Shown: positions 25,081 through 32,813 of the stretch, piece by piece
Layout: every line of letters starts with the position of its first letter
Position numbering within the stretch: position 1 is the first letter of the stretch
Source of the DNA: Solimicrobium silvestre
GTDB taxonomy: Bacteria; Pseudomonadota; Gammaproteobacteria; Burkholderiales; Burkholderiaceae_D
Length of the DNA: 64,000 nucleotides
Assembly (NCBI RefSeq): GCF_002976435.1
Contig: NZ_PUGF01000005.1
Coordinates: forward strand, 186,001-250,000
Direction: 5' to 3'
Program-made: the position numbers and the translations under genes
Notes under the pieces: generated by a model
Databases searched by the model: none
The model's input: the letters and a program-made list of their open reading frames with translations, nothing else
Told to the model about the DNA's origin: nothing

Positions 25081-25561
25081 GAATGACTATAAGTTGCTGT
25101 TTTCATCAGAATTGAATTTTTTCAGAGATCCGCGGTATGGCCTAATTCTTGGGGTGCCGATGGGGTTGGAAGACAATAGTAGCCAAGATTTTTTCCAAAT
25201 TTGCGAACCTCATGAGAATACATATTTCACAGCAAGTATGTACCATGTGAATGGCATGACGCTTTCTGGATGGGCAAAGATTAGGTATTCAACTGTCGAG
25301 CAGAAAATGCCCTATTTGGAAATGGTTTGCGAGCCCTATCAGGTAAACGGTGCCAACTGGATCGGTTTTGCTGCAGAGTATGAAGGCACATTTCCAGGTA
25401 ATGACTATGTAAGTCGCTATCTAGTTCTTTGTTTTTGCCAAGGTGTGAACTTAATTTCTTTTACAATTACCGCGCGTCGAGATAAATTTGAGGAAAATGT
25501 TGAATTGTATAATTGGATTATTAAAAACGCATTAATACTTGAAGTATTAGGCACAAAATAA
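25061..25561 (+). CDS. Uncharacterised 166-residue protein
   Basis: The frame can start at ATG 25025, 25034 or 25061. I prefer 25061 because it overlaps the end of the upstream gene by only 20 bp, a common coupling arrangement; no start has a strong ribosome site. The product begins MDLRKIKNDYKLLFSSELNF and contains aromatic-rich strands, ending in LEVLGTK. It has no signal peptide, transmembrane segment or recognised motif. The size and mixed alpha/beta look would suit a small immunity or accessory protein encoded next to polymorphic surface proteins, which is a guess from position only. Confidence 0.65.
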   Translation: MDLRKIKNDYKLLFSSELNFFRDPRYGLILGVPMGLEDNSSQDFFQICEPHENTYFTASMYHVNGMTLSGWAKIRYSTVEQKMPYLEMVCEPYQVNGANWIGFAAEYEGTFPGNDYVSRYLVLCFCQGVNLISFTITARRDKFEENVELYNWIIKNALILEVLGTK

Positions 25562-25807
25562 AAACTTCCATATGCCGCTGCTGCTGCAAAAAAAATTGAT
25601 CCACATTCCGATACTGGACTACCCGGCATTTAAATGGCGTAACCAATAGTACTGGAAATAGTTTTCAATGCACCAGCGCGGGGGTAATGAAATTCCGGTA
25701 CATGGGTCAATTTGGCGCCTGCGACTAAAGCCTCGTAAGGAATTTCGGTGCAAACAGGCTAAAATCTGGCTCTGGTAAAACTTATCCGTAGCGGGGGGAG
25801 TTCATCG
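25562..25807 (+). other. Non-coding or degenerate stretch before the first IS6 copy
   Basis: No convincing intact gene is present. In the same frame as the preceding gene, after its stop, the translation reads PYAAAAAKKIDPHSDTGLPG before another stop at 25631, with no start codon. This could be a decayed gene end (the AAKK-DP pattern faintly recalls PAAR-type N-termini), but the evidence is too thin for a call. Confidence 0.35.
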
Positions 25808-25855
25808 ATGGAGCTGTTTGGGCAGGTTGGTAATTATCCCAAGGTGTCTTTCAAC
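25808..25855 (+). pseudogene. 5' fragment of a gene cut off by IS6 copy 1
   Basis: An ATG at 25808, preceded by a strong GGGGGGAG ribosome site, opens sixteen codons reading MELFGQVGNYPKVSFN up to the exact edge of the IS copy. The frame then continues into the IS end and stops after GAVNLTSN. The rest of the gene is not seen beyond the IS. The product is unknown. Confidence 0.5.
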
Positions 25856-26692
25856 GGTGCTGTCAACTTAACTTCTAACTAAATATAGTTAGAAAATTTT
25901 AACGAAAAAACTCCAAATTCCGATCAATATTTATTGAGTTATGTATCCTGAATCGACTATTTCGCTCCATTCAGTAAATCGTCGATGCATGATTTCGCAA
26001 TAATTTTTAGCAGATAGCAAATGTCGGCCTGGACGAAAAAAAGATGCAATGACGCCATAGGTTGCTAAAAAGCGTTGAGCGTGACCAGGTGATTTAAATC
26101 TTCGCATTCGCCGTTCCCGCTCCCTTGTCGGTTGATGTGAGTTTTCAGCACGATTGTTTGCCCCTTTGCTTTGAATGTGCTTAATCTGGGGCATTATTTC
26201 TGCCTTAGCTGTAGCATAGCTTCCCAATTTGTCGGTGATGATCAGGCGTGGAACGTATTGTAATCTCTTGAGTAATTTTTGAAAAAATTTCTTGGCGGCG
26301 CGTTTATTGCGACGCGGTTGAACTAAGATATCGAGCACTTCACCATCTTGATCAACAGCGCGCCAAAGATAGTGTGTTTTGCCGTTAATGGAAAGATAGA
26401 CTTCATCCAGATGCCATTGATCATTAGCTTTTTTTGATCGAGAGCGCATTCGTTTTGCGTAGATGCCATCAAATTTTTTCGACCAATTACGAATGGTTCC
26501 ATAGGTAACGACCACCCCACGTTCGGCCATCATTTCTTCAATATCACGGTAACTTAAAGAAAAACGAAAGTAGAGCCAAACGCAATGACTAATGATTTCA
26601 GAAGGAAACCGGTGGCGGAAATAGAGAGGTTTTGATGGATTCATGCCACATAATAGACCGACTAAACTAACCTTAGTTAATCTGACAGTACC
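25856..26692 (-). mobile_element. IS6-family insertion sequence, copy 1 (837 bp)
   Basis: The ends are GGTGCTGTCAACTTAAC on the left and the complement of GGTACTGTCAGATTAAC on the right, imperfect inverted repeats enclosing one transposase gene on the minus strand. The same 837-bp length is found in copies 2 and 3. The flanking octamers CTTTCAAC and TCGCTCCC do not match, so no simple target duplication remains, as expected after IS6 cointegrate formation and recombination. Confidence 0.9.
25931..26644 (-). CDS. IS6-family transposase, copy 1
   Basis: The 237-residue product begins MNPSKPLYFRHRFPSEIISH and carries the IS6 DDE core: Asp in WHLDEVY, Asp in IITDKLGSY and Glu in NRAENSHQPTR, with Lys/Arg-rich C-terminal segments. 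The frame extends upstream to 26728 out of the IS end, but the ATG at 26644 is conserved in all three copies and is the likely start. It catalyses replicative transposition by cointegrate formation. It differs from copies 2 and 3 at several residues, for example G for E in VVTYxTIRNW and Q for L in KKFFxKLL. Confidence 0.95.
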   Translation of the reverse strand: MNPSKPLYFRHRFPSEIISHCVWLYFRFSLSYRDIEEMMAERGVVVTYGTIRNWSKKFDGIYAKRMRSRSKKANDQWHLDEVYLSINGKTHYLWRAVDQDGEVLDILVQPRRNKRAAKKFFQKLLKRLQYVPRLIITDKLGSYATAKAEIMPQIKHIQSKGANNRAENSHQPTRERERRMRRFKSPGHAQRFLATYGVIASFFRPGRHLLSAKNYCEIMHRRFTEWSEIVDSGYITQ

Positions 26693-26734
26693 TCGCTCCC
26701 ATCGTATTTCTTGCCGAATTAAAATCATACGATT

Positions 26735-27508
26735 TCAGCAGAGCAGCAAGCCGTTTATTGTAGCGCGCCTCTCATCACGCACTTTCACCAACACAGTCCG
26801 CAAGGCCTGCACCTGTGTTTCCAGCCGCGCATCAAGTTCGCCGGTGGCAGTTTCAATCATGCAGCCACCCATGACAATTTTTTTGTCAGCCACCCATTTA
26901 ACGGTTTGACCTGTTTTAAGCGAGGCACTAAACCCACCGGCGTCTTGTAGTAGTTTGAAATCATTGGGTTGAAGGCGCACTACTAATTGTTCATTACTGA
27001 GTGTATTCGCTGCGGCTTGTTGCACGATGGTTTTTATGCCTTCTCGTGTGACAGCGCTTGTGCCTAGTATTTTGCAGACCGCTTCAAAGGCAATTGAGAC
27101 CAGTGCATCTTCCATTCCATGTATGCCTGATTCGAGTGCCTGGGGCAGTTTTTCGGCGATGGATTTAATGCGGGCTATTTCATTGGCAAAGCTCTGTTTT
27201 GATTCTTCTATACCGGTCACACGACCTTCTCTTAGTCCTCGCTGCCGCCCCAGTTCACGTGCCGCAGCGGCTTCTTCTTTAAACTGCTCCATGATGGATA
27301 AGCGGGTTTGCTCCAGCGCCGACGCTAATTCATTTGCGCGTTCTTCTTTTTGAATGGACTCAGTCGTTTTATGATTTTGTTGCGTCGCCAGCGGCAATGA
27401 ATTTCTGTCTGTTTCGTGTTTTTCCGGTGAGCGATTACGACGTACTGATAACTTGTGCTTGTGCTCCGAAATGGCGGGAGAGCGAATAATGGAAACCATA
27501 AATTTCAT
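26735..27508 (-). CDS. Orphan FliH-family protein (flagellar/type III ATPase regulator paralogue)
   Basis: The 257-residue product has a charged N-terminal half (KEERANELASALEQTR...GRQRGLREGR) and a C-terminal domain with MEDALVSIAFEAVCKILG, TREGI, VRLQPNDFKLL, GGCMIET and GELDARLETQ. These match the FliH encoded in the operon at 42375 (SIVFESVCKIIGD, TREGV, GGCMIES, GTLDARIDTQ). FliH/SctL proteins form a stator that anchors and regulates the FliI/SctN ATPase. The gene is alone, on the opposite strand from the flagellar operon, and lies precisely between IS copies 1 and 2. An alternative start at 27499 fits a ribosome site (AAGGTG) better. It seems intact; it may be a relic of another flagellar or type III locus moved by IS6. 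Confidence 0.85.
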   Translation of the reverse strand: MKFMVSIIRSPAISEHKHKLSVRRNRSPEKHETDRNSLPLATQQNHKTTESIQKEERANELASALEQTRLSIMEQFKEEAAAARELGRQRGLREGRVTGIEESKQSFANEIARIKSIAEKLPQALESGIHGMEDALVSIAFEAVCKILGTSAVTREGIKTIVQQAAANTLSNEQLVVRLQPNDFKLLQDAGGFSASLKTGQTVKWVADKKIVMGGCMIETATGELDARLETQVQALRTVLVKVRDERRATINGLLLC

Positions 27509-27550
27509 ACACCTTAAACGATGAAAAAAACGACGATATTAGAAGATAAG

Positions 27551-28387
27551 GGTACTGTCAACTTAACTTCTAACTAAATATAGTTAGAAAATTTTAACGA
27601 AAAAACGCCCAATTCCGATCAATATTTATTGAGCTATGTATCCTGAATCGACTATTTCGCTCCATTCAGCAAATCGTCGATGCATGATTTCGCGATAATT
27701 TTTAGCAGATAGCAAATGTCGGCCTGGACGAAAAAAAGATGCAATAACGCCATAGGTTGCTAAAAAGCGTTGAGCGTGACCAGGTGATTTAAATCTTCGC
27801 ATTTGCCGTTCCCGCTCCCTTGTCGGTTGATGTGAGTTTTCAGCGCGATTGTTTGCCCCTTTGTTTTGAGTATGCTTAATCTGGGGCATTATTTCTGCCT
27901 TAGCTGCAGCATAGCTTCCCAATTTGTCGGTGATGATCAGGCGCGGAACGTATTGTAATCTCTTGAGTAATTTTAGAAAAAATTTCTTGGCGGCGCGTTT
28001 ATTGCGACGCGGTTGACCTAAGACATCGAGCACTTCACCATCTTGATCAACAGCGCGCCAAAGATAGTGTGTTTTGCCGTTAATGGAAAGATAGACTTCA
28101 TCTAGATGCCATTGATCATTAGGTTTTTTTGATCGAGAGCGCATTCGTTTTGCATAGATGCCACCAAATTTTTTCGACCAATTACGAATGGTTTCATAGG
28201 TAACGACCACCCCACGTTCGGCCATCATTTCTTCAATATCACGGTACCTTAAAGAAAAACGAAAGTAGAGCCAAACGCAATGACTAATGATTTCAGAAGG
28301 AAAACGGTGGCGAAAATAGAGAGGTTTTGATGGATTCATGCCACATAATAGACCGACTAAACCAACCTTAGTTAATCTGACAGTACC
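27551..28387 (-). mobile_element. IS6-family insertion sequence, copy 2 (837 bp)
   Basis: The left end is GGTACTGTCAACTTAAC and the right end is the complement of GGTACTGTCAGATTAAC. It has the same orientation and length as copy 1. Immediate flanks are AAGATAAG on the left and GTTCGAAG on the right. Confidence 0.9.
27626..28339 (-). CDS. IS6-family transposase, copy 2
   Basis: The 237-residue product carries the complete DDE triad (WHLDEVY, IITDKLGSY, NRAENSH) and reads through without interruption. It differs from copy 3 at only three residues or so: Arg for Ser in RFSLxYRD, Ala for Thr in RRFxEW, and Ala for Thr in the C-terminal GYIxQ. It should be functional. The same orientation as the other copies means that the intervening segments can be excised or amplified by homologous recombination. 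Confidence 0.95.
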   Translation of the reverse strand: MNPSKPLYFRHRFPSEIISHCVWLYFRFSLRYRDIEEMMAERGVVVTYETIRNWSKKFGGIYAKRMRSRSKKPNDQWHLDEVYLSINGKTHYLWRAVDQDGEVLDVLGQPRRNKRAAKKFFLKLLKRLQYVPRLIITDKLGSYAAAKAEIMPQIKHTQNKGANNRAENSHQPTRERERQMRRFKSPGHAQRFLATYGVIASFFRPGRHLLSAKNYREIMHRRFAEWSEIVDSGYIAQ

Positions 28388-28516
28388 GTTCGAAGAGATG
28401 TGGGAAATTAGCGCTACAATTCACGTCTTGATCTAGAGGCAATTCTGTTATTTAATTTGACGGATGTTGGTTTAATTTGAGTACCAATACAATATTTGGA
28501 AGAAAGGCATAAGTGA

Positions 28517-29176
28517 ATGAAAATTGCAGAGGTTAGGGATGAAATTGCGGTTACGGTTTCAAGTCTTTTTGCAAGTCATGGTTTTGATGTCAAAAAAACT
28601 TCGCAAGCAGTGGTTTGTGTCCGGAAGATTAGCGGAGGAAAGCAAGAAATTGAATTTGTATTGCACAATTATCGCCCGCTCTACAAAATTTCAGTAATGG
28701 TATGCTGCCGATTTGATGAAATGGTAAACATCTCAAACGAAATTTGTGAAACGGATTCTAGGTATCATGCTGATGCATTGAGTTCGATAACAAAACTAGA
28801 TTATTTCTCAGGTATCAAAAATCAAAGATGTGATGTCACTACTCCTGAGGAAATTCAAAATGCAATAAACAGCCTTAGACCTGTTTTGCTAGAAAAAGTG
28901 GTTCCGTTGCTTGATCGATGTTTGGATTTTCGAACATTCGAGGCAATATTAAACTCACGATCCTCCCCTAAGTTTGATTTTACCTATCTCCCTGTTGCGG
29001 TGGTCAACTCTCTGATTGCTGCACATTTAACGGGGAATCAAGAATTTGAAAATCTCGTTATCGAAGCCAAACACAGTTTAAAAGAATTTTCGGATGAAAA
29101 TAAGCAACTTTTGGTCAAATGTGTAGAATACTTGCGAAAATATGACAGTGCAAAGAAAAATATTGGAGCTAATTGA
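28517..29176 (+). CDS. Uncharacterised 219-residue protein between IS6 copies 2 and 3
   Basis: The start ATG at 28517 has an AGAAAGG ribosome site. The product begins MKIAEVRDEIAVTVSSLFAS, has no signal peptide or membrane segment, and seems a soluble alpha/beta protein. The N-terminal half (EIEFVLHNYRPLYKISVMVCC) looks like a sheet, and the C-terminal half is helical. The overall pattern recalls small DUF4304-like proteins found near Rhs and other toxin loci, but I cannot confirm a family. The next gene fragment starts directly after its stop codon, so the two were once an operon. Confidence 0.75.
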   Translation: MKIAEVRDEIAVTVSSLFASHGFDVKKTSQAVVCVRKISGGKQEIEFVLHNYRPLYKISVMVCCRFDEMVNISNEICETDSRYHADALSSITKLDYFSGIKNQRCDVTTPEEIQNAINSLRPVLLEKVVPLLDRCLDFRTFEAILNSRSSPKFDFTYLPVAVVNSLIAAHLTGNQEFENLVIEAKHSLKEFSDENKQLLVKCVEYLRKYDSAKKNIGAN

Positions 29177-29257
29177 ATGAAAGAATTTTGTAAGAAAGCG
29201 ATAGCATACGTGAAGGAGCCTGTTACGGGGGGGGCAGTCGCAGTTAATGGTTTCGAA
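29177..29257 (+). pseudogene. 5' fragment of a gene cut off by IS6 copy 3
   Basis: An ATG abuts the stop codon of the upstream gene and opens 27 codons beginning MKEFCKKAIAYVKEPVTGG, then runs into the IS edge. Inside the IS the frame ends after GAVNLTSN. It includes an eight-G run at 29227-29234. The remainder of the gene is absent on the other side of the IS. Confidence 0.5.
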
Positions 29258-30094
29258 GGTGCTGTCAACTTAACTTCTAACTAAATATAGTTAGAAAATT
29301 TTAACGAAAAAACTCCAAATTCCGATTAATATTTATTGAGTTATGTATCCTGAATCGACTATTTCGCTCCATTCAGTAAATCGTCGATGCATGATTTCGC
29401 GATAATTTTTAGCAGATAGCAAATGTCGGCCTGGACGAAAAAAAGATGCAATAACGCCATAGGTTGCTAAAAAGCGTTGAGCGTGACCAGGTGATTTAAA
29501 TCTTCGCATTTGCCGTTCCCGCTCCCTTGTCGGTTGATGTGAGTTTTCAGCGCGATTGTTTGCCCCTTTGTTTTGAGTATGCTTAATCTGGGGCATTATT
29601 TCTGCCTTAGCTGCAGCATAGCTTCCCAATTTGTCGGTGATGATCAGGCGCGGAACGTATTGTAATCTCTTGAGTAATTTTAGAAAAAATTTCTTGGCGG
29701 CGCGTTTATTGCGACGCGGTTGACCTAAGACATCGAGCACTTCACCATCTTGATCAACAGCGCGCCAAAGATAGTGTGTTTTGCCGTTAATGGAAAGATA
29801 GACTTCATCTAGATGCCATTGATCATTAGGTTTTTTTGATCGAGAGCGCATTCGTTTTGCATAGATGCCACCAAATTTTTTCGACCAATTACGAATGGTT
29901 TCATAGGTAACGACCACCCCACGTTCGGCCATCATTTCTTCAATATCACGGTAACTTAAAGAAAAACGAAAGTAGAGCCAAACGCAATGACTAATGATTT
30001 CAGAAGGAAAACGGTGGCGGAAATACAGAGGTTTTGATGGATTCATGCAACATAATAGACCGACTAAACCAATCTTTGTTAATCTGACAGTGCT
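29258..30094 (-). mobile_element. IS6-family insertion sequence, copy 3 (837 bp)
   Basis: The left end is GGTGCTGTCAACTTAAC as in copy 1, and the right end ends in TGACAGTGCT, so the outermost bases differ from the other copies. The first ~120 bp match copy 1 (GGTGCTG, ACTCC, GAGTTA, CAGTAAA). The central part matches copy 2 (GCGATAA, AATAACGCC, CATTTGCCG). This copy is therefore a mosaic. Confidence 0.9.
29333..30046 (-). CDS. IS6-family transposase, copy 3
   Basis: The 237-residue product is intact with the DDE triad in WHLDEVY, IITDKLGSY and NRAENSH. The central residues are those of copy 2 (ETIRNW, GGIYAK, KKPNDQW, VLGQPRR), but the C-terminal end (FTEWSEIVDSGYITQ) is that of copy 1, consistent with recombination between copies. 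It lies about 600 bp before the flagellar operon and reads away from it. Confidence 0.95.
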   Translation of the reverse strand: MNPSKPLYFRHRFPSEIISHCVWLYFRFSLSYRDIEEMMAERGVVVTYETIRNWSKKFGGIYAKRMRSRSKKPNDQWHLDEVYLSINGKTHYLWRAVDQDGEVLDVLGQPRRNKRAAKKFFLKLLKRLQYVPRLIITDKLGSYAAAKAEIMPQIKHTQNKGANNRAENSHQPTRERERQMRRFKSPGHAQRFLATYGVIASFFRPGRHLLSAKNYREIMHRRFTEWSEIVDSGYITQ

Positions 30095-30688
30095 AAAAAT
30101 ATCCTAAAATAATATTCGACTGCGAGATCGTGGTAAAACGAAAAAGTCTTAAAGCATTTACCTAAGACACAAATCCATTTTTTTGACAACGCGACACTAA
30201 ATAGCACCGCGCTCCAATGTAGCAACTAACTCCAATGAGTTCTTTTGTTACACCTGTTGCAGATACGCAACGGTTCATTTTAATTAATTTAACATTCCTA
30301 CATTAAACCCTGAACATCCCACCCGCTGGAAGTGTTGATGTAAACACCTCATTTTGATGTCAAAAATAAAATACATTCACCTTAAAATGCCCCAAATAGG
30401 GCATATACATTTGCCACGGAACAATATATTGTTCGGATGAATTTAAGTTGGCAAATGGGATTTCCGCAGAATGCTAAAAGAGCAAATTTTACACGCACCG
30501 CATTGGTGCGGAATTTACTTTATTTAAAAGCGCGGATTTAAAATTCAGAAACAAAATGTTACTTCAAGGGAGGGAATTAATATTTTCCACTGGAAATAAA
30601 TATGTATTTAGTTTATGAAAAATAATTATTTTGTTTAGCAACTTTGCATCAAAGCGGCCGATTGCAGCACCACCACAGGGGTATTTTA
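30095..30688 (+). other. AT-rich leader region of the flagellar operon, no gene
   Basis: No coding frame is supported. The stretch is strongly AT-rich and must contain the operon promoter if the operon starts with fliQ. It holds a perfect 16-bp palindrome (30419-30434) and an inverted repeat ATGCCC-N6-GGGCAT (30387-30404). I found no convincing sigma-54 (GG-N10-GC) or sigma-28 promoter. The short frame from 30631 is a shadow of fliQ. Confidence 0.6.
30419..30434. promoter_or_regulatory. Perfect 16-bp palindrome GAACAATATATTGTTC
   Basis: The palindrome lies about 255 bp upstream of fliQ, with a second inverted repeat ATGCCC/GGGCAT ending 15 bp before it. A self-complementary operator-like site at this place suggests binding of a dimeric regulator controlling the operon. 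The regulator is not identified. Confidence 0.45.
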
Positions 30689-30955
30689 GTGAATTCAGAT
30701 GTTGTACTTCAGTTGTCCTCTCAATTGTTATGGAATGCAATATTAATATCGGCTCCCATACTTGGTTTAACCTTATTAGTTGGCTTAACGGTGAGCATCT
30801 TACAAGTCGTCACCCAGGTACAGGATATGTCCCTGACCTTTATTCCCAAGGTGTTATCAGCAGTTGTTGCCCTGACCGTATTTGGTCCTTGGATGTTGCA
30901 TAAATTACTCAGTTACGCAACAAACCTCATCTCAAATATTCCTAGTTACTTTTAA
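30689..30955 (+). CDS. fliQ: Flagellar export gate protein FliQ
   Basis: The GTG at 30689, 7 bases after an AGGGG site, gives 88 residues, close to the usual 89; the longer frame upstream is not expected for FliQ. The product has two hydrophobic helices with the family segment LLVGLTVSILQVVTQVQDMSLTFIPK. FliQ forms the inner-membrane export gate together with FliP and FliR. Here fliP is not next to it but at 49072, near the other end of the operon. fliR follows after 5 bp. Confidence 0.93.
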   Translation: MNSDVVLQLSSQLLWNAILISAPILGLTLLVGLTVSILQVVTQVQDMSLTFIPKVLSAVVALTVFGPWMLHKLLSYATNLISNIPSYF

Positions 30956-30960
30956 GCCCC

Positions 30961-31728
30961 ATGCCGCTCGAAATTGACGTCGGTATGGCGTGGATTACCT
31001 CTGTATTGCTTTGCTCATTACGTTTGAGCGCAATGCTAATGATGACGCCGATTCTGGACGGCTTCGGTATTCCTGCGCGGATTCGTATCTTCCTCGTTAT
31101 TGCACTGTCTGCCGCGCTGGTTTCGGCCTTGCCCCACAATTCAGCCGCAGAAACATTTGCAGCAGGACCATTCTTCGCTTCGGCTGCTAGCGAATTATTT
31201 ACCGGTGCCTTGCTCGGTTTCGGTGCCATGTGCGCTTTCGCTGCTTTTTCTTTTGCAGGCAATTTACTTGATCAGCAATTGGGATTCGGGCTGGCGAACG
31301 TATTTGATCCGATGACCCGCGCTCAATCTCCTTTAATTGCCTCGCTATTCGGCTTGATGGCCGTAGTGATGTTTTTTACCGTTGACGCACATCATGCGTT
31401 GCTGCGCGGCTTCGCCTATTCGCTAGAAAAAGTCCCACTCGGGAGCGCTATGCACATTGTTTCACCTGGGCTGCTGGTACATCAATTCGGCCTCATTTTT
31501 AGTTTTGGTTTATTGCTGGCAGCACCGGTATTGTTCTGTGTTTACCTAATTGAAATCGGCATGGCGGTGATTTCACGCAACCTGCCGCAGATGAATATTT
31601 TCATGATCAGCATTCCCGTTAAGATCATTTGTGGCTTGATTCTGCTGTCGATCCTGATGACGCGTCTAGCACCGCTATTTAATAAAATTTTCGGCTCTAT
31701 CTTCTCGTTTTGGGAGGGAGTCCTGTAA
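30961..31728 (+). CDS. fliR: Flagellar export gate protein FliR
   Basis: The 255-residue product has multiple hydrophobic segments and the FliR hallmarks FDPMTRAQSPLIASLFGLM and APVLFCVYLIEIGMAVISRNLPQMNIF. The length matches the family (about 260). It completes the FliPQR core of the export gate. The stop overlaps the ATG of flhB by one base (TAATG), showing translational coupling. Confidence 0.95.
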   Translation: MPLEIDVGMAWITSVLLCSLRLSAMLMMTPILDGFGIPARIRIFLVIALSAALVSALPHNSAAETFAAGPFFASAASELFTGALLGFGAMCAFAAFSFAGNLLDQQLGFGLANVFDPMTRAQSPLIASLFGLMAVVMFFTVDAHHALLRGFAYSLEKVPLGSAMHIVSPGLLVHQFGLIFSFGLLLAAPVLFCVYLIEIGMAVISRNLPQMNIFMISIPVKIICGLILLSILMTRLAPLFNKIFGSIFSFWEGVL

Positions 31729-32813
31729 TGTCAGAGCAAGAACAAGATCGTAGCGAAGCAGCGACGCCCTACAAACTAAAGGAAGCGCAACATCGCGGAC
31801 AGGTATCCAAAAGTCAGGAAGCAACCTTTGCCGCCATATTGGCCGCTTTCGTTATGGTGCTTTATTCGGTCGGCCCGTCTATCGCCAGGCAAGAATTACG
31901 ATTGACGCAGCAAGTGTTTGATCATGCAGCACGTATGGACTGGTCCGCGGACACCACCGGCGCATGGTTGTTTGGCGTGTTGTCGACGGCGCTGCTGTAT
32001 TTAATGCCGCTTTTTTTGGCAATTATTTGCGCTGCCATCTTGGCGAATATGGCGCAAGTCGGTGCTATTTTCAGCTTCAAACCGGTCACCCCAGATTTTG
32101 ACCGGATCAATCCGGCCAACGGGCTTAAGCGCATTTTTTCAATTACGCTAGTCTATAACGCGGGCAAAAGCTTATTCAAATTGTTTGCGCTGACCTGGGT
32201 ACTTTGGATCGTTCTTGAGCACGCCTTTCCGCGACTATTTACCTTAGGCCAAATTAACGTGCGTGCGCACGGCAGTTTGGTGATGGGAGAATTACCTCCC
32301 ATGTTATTCAAATTGTTGCTGATTATTTTGATACTGGCTTTACTGGATGTGGGTTACACCCGCTGGGACTACAGTAAAAAAATGCGTATGAGTCGCCGCG
32401 AAGTACGCGACGAAGGCAAACAGCGCGAAGGCGATCCGCGTATCCGCGCGCGTCTGCGTCAAATTCGTGCTGAGCTGCTTAAACAAAGCCGCGCCTTGCG
32501 TAGCTTGCCGGACGCCGACGTGTTGATCACCAATCCGACCCATATTGCGATTGCTCTTTCCTATAAACATGGAGAAATGCCAGCACCGAAAATGCTGGCA
32601 AAAGGGGCTGGTGGCTTGGCGAAAAAAATGCGTGAGATTGCGCGTTTGCATAATATTCCAGTAGTGGAAAATCGCCCTTTGGCGCGAGCGATGTATAAAC
32701 GAGTGAAGTCAGGTGAATACTTGCCTGAAGACTTATATCCAATGACAGCCAAGATCCTTCTGTGGGTCTACTCTTTAAGAAAAGCACGAGCACGTATGGA
32801 AAGTAGTCAATGA
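31728..32813 (+). CDS. flhB: Flagellar export switch protein FlhB
   Basis: The ATG at 31728 follows a GGGAGGGAG site and gives 361 residues starting MSEQEQDRSEAATPYKLKEA, a typical FlhB opening. Four hydrophobic helices are followed by the cytoplasmic domain with the self-cleavage motif NPTH at residues 269-272, the same position as in Salmonella FlhB. Autocleavage between Asn and Pro switches export specificity from rod/hook to late substrates, so this machine seems competent for the switch. The ATGA overlap couples it to flhA. Confidence 0.96.
   Translation: MSEQEQDRSEAATPYKLKEAQHRGQVSKSQEATFAAILAAFVMVLYSVGPSIARQELRLTQQVFDHAARMDWSADTTGAWLFGVLSTALLYLMPLFLAIICAAILANMAQVGAIFSFKPVTPDFDRINPANGLKRIFSITLVYNAGKSLFKLFALTWVLWIVLEHAFPRLFTLGQINVRAHGSLVMGELPPMLFKLLLIILILALLDVGYTRWDYSKKMRMSRREVRDEGKQREGDPRIRARLRQIRAELLKQSRALRSLPDADVLITNPTHIAIALSYKHGEMPAPKMLAKGAGGLAKKMREIARLHNIPVVENRPLARAMYKRVKSGEYLPEDLYPMTAKILLWVYSLRKARARMESSQ

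Noticed and set aside
26645-26728. Longer start for the copy 1 IS6 transposase
   Set aside because: The extension runs outside the IS end, and the internal ATG is the one conserved in all three copies.
25856-30094. Target-site duplications around individual IS6 copies
   Set aside because: Flanking octamers of the three copies do not match pairwise on the outer sides; only the inner edges of copies 2 and 3 resemble each other.
30449-30475. Possible sigma-54 or sigma-28 promoter near TTAAGTTGGCAAATGG upstream of fliQ
   Set aside because: The GC element of sigma-54 sites is missing and the sigma-28 spacing is off by one; no confident call.
30961-31315. Small overlapping frames inside fliR on both strands
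   Set aside because: They are shadows of a clear FliR coding frame.
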